Assembly: GCA_022072095.1 (NCBI GenBank)
Contig: JAJVIJ010000016.1
Coordinates: 1 to 54,003 of the forward strand
From: Rhodocyclaceae bacterium
GTDB taxonomy: Bacteria > Pseudomonadota > Gammaproteobacteria > Burkholderiales > Rhodocyclaceae
DNA length: 54,003 nt
Reading direction: 5' to 3'
The notes under the pieces are model-generated. The model saw only the letters and a list, made by a program, of their open reading frames with translations. It did no database searches and was not told the DNA's origin. Position numbers and translations under genes: made by a program. Position 1 is the first letter of the stretch. Each line of letters begins with the position of its first letter. Positions 51,075 through 54,003 of the stretch are shown one piece after another.

Positions 51075-52613
51075 GTGCGCGGTCGCGCCGTCCGCTTGCT
51101 GGCCATCGCCGCGGCCGGGGCGCTCAGCGTTTTCGGGTTCGCCCCGTTCGCCTGGTATCCGCTCACCTTCATCGGCGTGGCGGTGCTCTACGCCTGCGGT
51201 CGTCGGCGGCTTTCGCCCGGCTCGCCCGACGCAACCAACTCGACGCGCGCTTGGCGACAGGCCGCGTGCCATGGCTTGGCTTGGGGGCTGGGTTTCTTTC
51301 TGACGGGCGTGTCCTGGGTCTACATCAGCCTGACCGATTTCGGCGGTGTGCCGGCACCGCTGGCCGTGTTGGCGACGCTGATGTTTTGCCTGTATCTGTC
51401 CTTGTTCCCGTCCCTGGCGCTGGCCATCCATGCGCGTTTGCCCACGCGCTCCGCGATCGGCGACACCGCGGTCTTTGCCGCATGCTGGACGCTGGCCGAG
51501 TGGCTGCGCGGCGAGCTGCTGAGCGGATTTCCCTGGCTCGCGCTCGGCTACGCACACGGCCCGCCGAGCCCGCTGGCCGGCTGGGCACCCGTGTTCGGCG
51601 TCTGGGGCGTCGGCTTCGCCGTCACCTGGCTGAGTGCGCTCGCCGTGGAAGGTCTGGCGACGCGAACGCTGCGTGTCCGTGTATTGCTCGCCGGCGGCGT
51701 GCTGATGCTTGGCGGCTGGGGCTTGCGCACGATCGCCTGGACGACACCGCACACGCACGCGCTCGAGGTCAGTCTGTTGCAGGGCAATATTCCGCAGAGT
51801 CTGAAATGGCGGCCGGAGTTGTTGCAACAGTCGCTTTCGACCTATCTCGAGCTCGCGCAGAGGCACCCCGCCCAGCTCATGTTGCTGCCCGAGACGGCCC
51901 TGCCCAGTCTGCCGGAGAACCTGCCCTCCGGCTACCTGTCGGCGCTCCGGGCCACCGCGCGCGGTCCCGAAGCCGACGTGATACTGGGCACCGTCGTCCG
52001 CGATCGGCATGGCCGATATTTCAACGCCGCGCTCAGCCTGGCCAGCGGCGCCGACTACCGCAAGCGCCACCTGGTACCGTTCGGCGAATTCACGCCGCCA
52101 CTGTTCGCCTGGACACTGACCTGGCTGCACATACCGATGTCCGACTTTGCACGCGGCGCGGCGCAGCAGCCGCCATGGTCGATAGCCGGCGAGCGCGTGG
52201 CCGCGAATATATGCTATGAAGATATATTTGGTGCGGAGATCCGCGCCCGTGCGCGACACGCGACGCTGCTCGCGAATCTGTCCAACACCGCCTGGTTCGG
52301 CGATTCCGCGGCGCAGCCGCAGCACTTGCAGATTGCGCAGATGCGCGCACTCGAAACCGGCCGGCCGATGCTGCGTGCGACCAATTCCGGCGTGACCGCC
52401 ATCATCGCGCCGGACGGACAGGTCGCCGGCAGCCTGCCCGCCTTCACCCCCGGCGCCTTGCGGGGCAGGGTGCACGGCCATGAAGGCAGCACGCCCTATC
52501 TATTGTGGGGGGACCTGCCAACGCTGGCGTGGTGTGGGCTGATCGTGCTGCTTGCTCTCCGGGCTGGCCGAACCAGCAGGCACGTGGCACGGGCGCCGCT
52601 GCCTGGCCAGTGA
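51075..52613 (+). CDS. lnt: Apolipoprotein N-acyltransferase
   Basis: Inner-membrane enzyme that adds the third acyl chain to lipoproteins. The 512 residues equal E. coli Lnt. About six N-terminal helices precede the nitrilase domain (about 225-475), whose catalytic set is visible: Glu in LLPETALPSL, Lys in YRKRHLVPFGEF, and Cys in ANICYEDIFGAE. A C-terminal helix (LAWCGLIVLLALRA) anchors the end. Start is GTG at 51075, 14 bases after the corC stop. Last gene of the row. Confidence 0.96.
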   Translation: MRGRAVRLLAIAAAGALSVFGFAPFAWYPLTFIGVAVLYACGRRRLSPGSPDATNSTRAWRQAACHGLAWGLGFFLTGVSWVYISLTDFGGVPAPLAVLATLMFCLYLSLFPSLALAIHARLPTRSAIGDTAVFAACWTLAEWLRGELLSGFPWLALGYAHGPPSPLAGWAPVFGVWGVGFAVTWLSALAVEGLATRTLRVRVLLAGGVLMLGGWGLRTIAWTTPHTHALEVSLLQGNIPQSLKWRPELLQQSLSTYLELAQRHPAQLMLLPETALPSLPENLPSGYLSALRATARGPEADVILGTVVRDRHGRYFNAALSLASGADYRKRHLVPFGEFTPPLFAWTLTWLHIPMSDFARGAAQQPPWSIAGERVAANICYEDIFGAEIRARARHATLLANLSNTAWFGDSAAQPQHLQIAQMRALETGRPMLRATNSGVTAIIAPDGQVAGSLPAFTPGALRGRVHGHEGSTPYLLWGDLPTLAWCGLIVLLALRAGRTSRHVARAPLPGQ

Positions 52614-52666
52614 CCTTCGGCTGGAAACAGGCTCGCATTTTTCCCCTCGGACGTGGTCGCTCTGTA

Positions 52667-53882
52667 TAAGGAACCGCTGAACAAATGACCTTTTCGCGGA
52701 GGGTCGTGGGTGAAAAGTCTGGGGTAGTCTGTTTATTGTGAAGAAGCACCCCGAATCGGCCTCATTTCGCACGAAGCAAGGCGTTTTTCGGTGGGGAGGT
52801 GCCCCATCGCCCTTTCAGGACGCACCTTGCCCATCAGGAGCCAGCAACCATCGGCGAGCCAGCACCAGACTGGCGAAGCCGAACAGAGTCAGCAGGTGGG
52901 CGGTGTTCTTGGCCAATCCGCGGTAACGAGTCTTCCGGTGGCGGAACAGGTTCTTCACCACGTGGAAGGGATGCTCCACCTTGGCGCGGATACTCGCCTT
53001 GGCATGCTCGATCCACTCCATCATTTCGCCCCCCGGGGTCCTGGGCAAGGCCTTGCGCTGGCTCGGCCTCATGGCGACATGCCATGTGACCGGCACGTCC
53101 AGGTTCTCTTCCCGCTTGTCTACACCTTGATAGCCCGCATCCCCAAAGACATCGGTTTCGTCTCCGTGCAACAGCGCCTGGGCCTGGGTCACGGGTTGAC
53201 GTTGGCGGCCGTTCCCACCACGGTATGAACCAGCCCCGACTCGGCATCCACGCCGATGTGCGCCTTCATCCCGTAGTACCACTGCTTGCCCTTCTTGGTC
53301 TGATGCATGTCCGGGTCGCGCTCACCCGAACGGTTCTTGGTCGACGGCGGCGCCGCGATGATCGTGGCATCCACCACCGTCCCCTGGCGCAGGTACAGGC
53401 CCTTCTCGGCCAGGTGGGCGTTGATGGCGTTGAAGATGGAATCGGTCAGGCCCTTCTCTTCCAGCAGATGGCGGAACTTGAGCAGGGTGGTCGCATCCGG
53501 TGCCGATTCCCGCGCCAAGTCTATGCCAACAAAGCGCCGGATCGCCTGGCTGTCGTAGATGGCGTCTTCTGTGCCTTCGTCCGACAGCCCAAAGCAATTC
53601 TGCGCTACATACATCCGCAGCATCCGCTCCAGCCCCATCACCGGCCGGCCACGTCCTTCGTTCCTGGGGTAGAACGGCTCAATCACCGACACCAGCGACG
53701 ACCACGGTGTCACCGCCTCTATGTCCGATAGAAAGCGGTCTCGCCGCGTCACCTTCTTCTTGGCAGCGTATTCCAGTTCGGAGAAGCTCGTCTGCACCGT
53801 GATTCCTCAGTCGTTCGTTCCGCTCGCTATTGTCTCAGGTCATGCCACCAAGCGTGGCGCAGAATAAATCAGTGGTTCCTTA
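52667..53882 (-). mobile_element. IS5-family insertion sequence (frameshifted)
   Basis: Terminal inverted repeats TAAGGAACCGCTGA (52667-52680) and, as reverse complement, TAAGGAACCACTGA (53869-53882) differ at one base and bound 1216 bases, a normal size for IS5-type elements. The transposase frame runs leftward inside. A duplicated target is not evident. It lies 53 bases after lnt and may carry lnt's former downstream sequence to the right. Confidence 0.87.
52815..53797 (-). pseudogene. IS5-family transposase, split by a frameshift
   Basis: Two frames together make one complete DDE transposase. The first (53797 to 53189) holds the N-terminal domain MQTSFSELEYAAKKKVTRRD, VMGLERMLRMYVAQN, VDATIIAAPPSTKNRSGERD (first Asp) and YYGMKAHIGVD, stopping after TAANVNP. 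The second (ending at 52815) resumes VTQAQALLHGDETDVFGDAG (second Asp) and ends with RAKVEHPFHVVKNLF, the R-x3-E-x6-K signature with catalytic Glu. A one-base loss near 53190 explains the break. Probably inactive unless rescued by frameshifting. Confidence 0.88.
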
Positions 53883-53900
53883 TTGATTATTTCATAAATC

Positions 53901-54003
53901 ATGACAACTGCTGATGACCTGAAGCGTTATATCTCCAGGAGCAATGTTGGGGGATATCGGCATGGTGCAAAAGCGGTTGAGCGAAGCGGCGAAGAAGCGG
54001 TTG
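53901..54003 (+). CDS. Possible partial gene at right edge
   Basis: Two overlapping frames stay open to the end: ATG at 53901 (MTTADDLKRYISRSNVGG) and ATG at 53944 (MLGDIGMVQKRLSEAAKKRL). The second has a basic amphipathic start such as a DNA-binding or nucleoid protein might have, but 20 residues are too few to decide. Listed only to note that this end is not obviously empty. Confidence 0.25.
   Translation, partial: MTTADDLKRYISRSNVGGYRHGAKAVERSGEEAV

Overview
The window is GC-rich chromosomal DNA from a diazotrophic, aerobic or facultative proteobacterium. It most resembles the gamma or beta classes, and I would not go below class. The reasons are a nifV-cysE-nifW-fixABCX operon with a textbook sigma-54/NifA control region, sucCD, an ETF-ubiquinone oxidoreductase, yajC-secD-secF, and the usual proteobacterial order miaB-phoH-ybeY-corC-lnt. 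No rRNA or tRNA gene was recognised.

Layout. 1-6.2 kb: the start of an exported protein that runs off the left edge, an M17 aminopeptidase, thyA-glk, and htpG behind a sigma-32-like promoter. 6.25-12.3 kb: the nitrogen-fixation operon on the minus strand, with four start/stop overlaps or near-contacts and one consensus sigma-54 promoter preceded by a NifA upstream activator site. 12.3-13.6 kb: a deoxyinosine glycosylase gene, then about 720 bases of relic DNA (a possible CRISPR-type repeat, a REP-like palindrome, an IS4-type transposase scrap). 13.6-20.0 kb: acyl-CoA metabolism (long-chain acyl-CoA synthetase, acetoacetyl-CoA synthetase, thioesterase, ETF-QO).

20.1-32.2 kb is a signalling block read entirely leftward: CHASE2-TPR Ser/Thr kinase, PP2C phosphatase, double-FHA protein, CHASE2 adenylate cyclase, metallo-beta-lactamase-fold cyclic-nucleotide phosphodiesterase, GAF-GspE/PilB ATPase, GAF-HD-GYP protein, and a type IV pilin with its own sigma-54 promoter. 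It holds a writer and an eraser for cAMP, a writer, eraser and reader for Ser/Thr phosphorylation, and a predicted c-di-GMP phosphodiesterase, all beside pilus parts. This is the best candidate for a coherent and little-described system.

32.3-41.25 kb: ocd-terC-sucD-sucC, a gamma carbonic anhydrase, an acyl carrier protein with two exosortase-A-associated hydrolases and a TPR protein, a lone MoxR ATPase, and an AlkA-type glycosylase. 41.25-43.4 kb is a scar: the first 29 or so codons of a type I-E cas3 end exactly at an I-E CRISPR repeat, a second repeat lies 336 bases on after another short coding fragment, two tiny membrane-protein genes sit between and after them, and a dead IS701-family element follows. 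43.5-52.6 kb returns to housekeeping genes (secF, secD, yajC, miaB, phoH, ybeY, corC, lnt). 52.67-53.88 kb is a frameshifted IS5-family element with matching terminal repeats.

Several start codons differ from the longest open frame. Where I moved a start I give the reason (ribosome-binding site, stop/start overlap, or family length).
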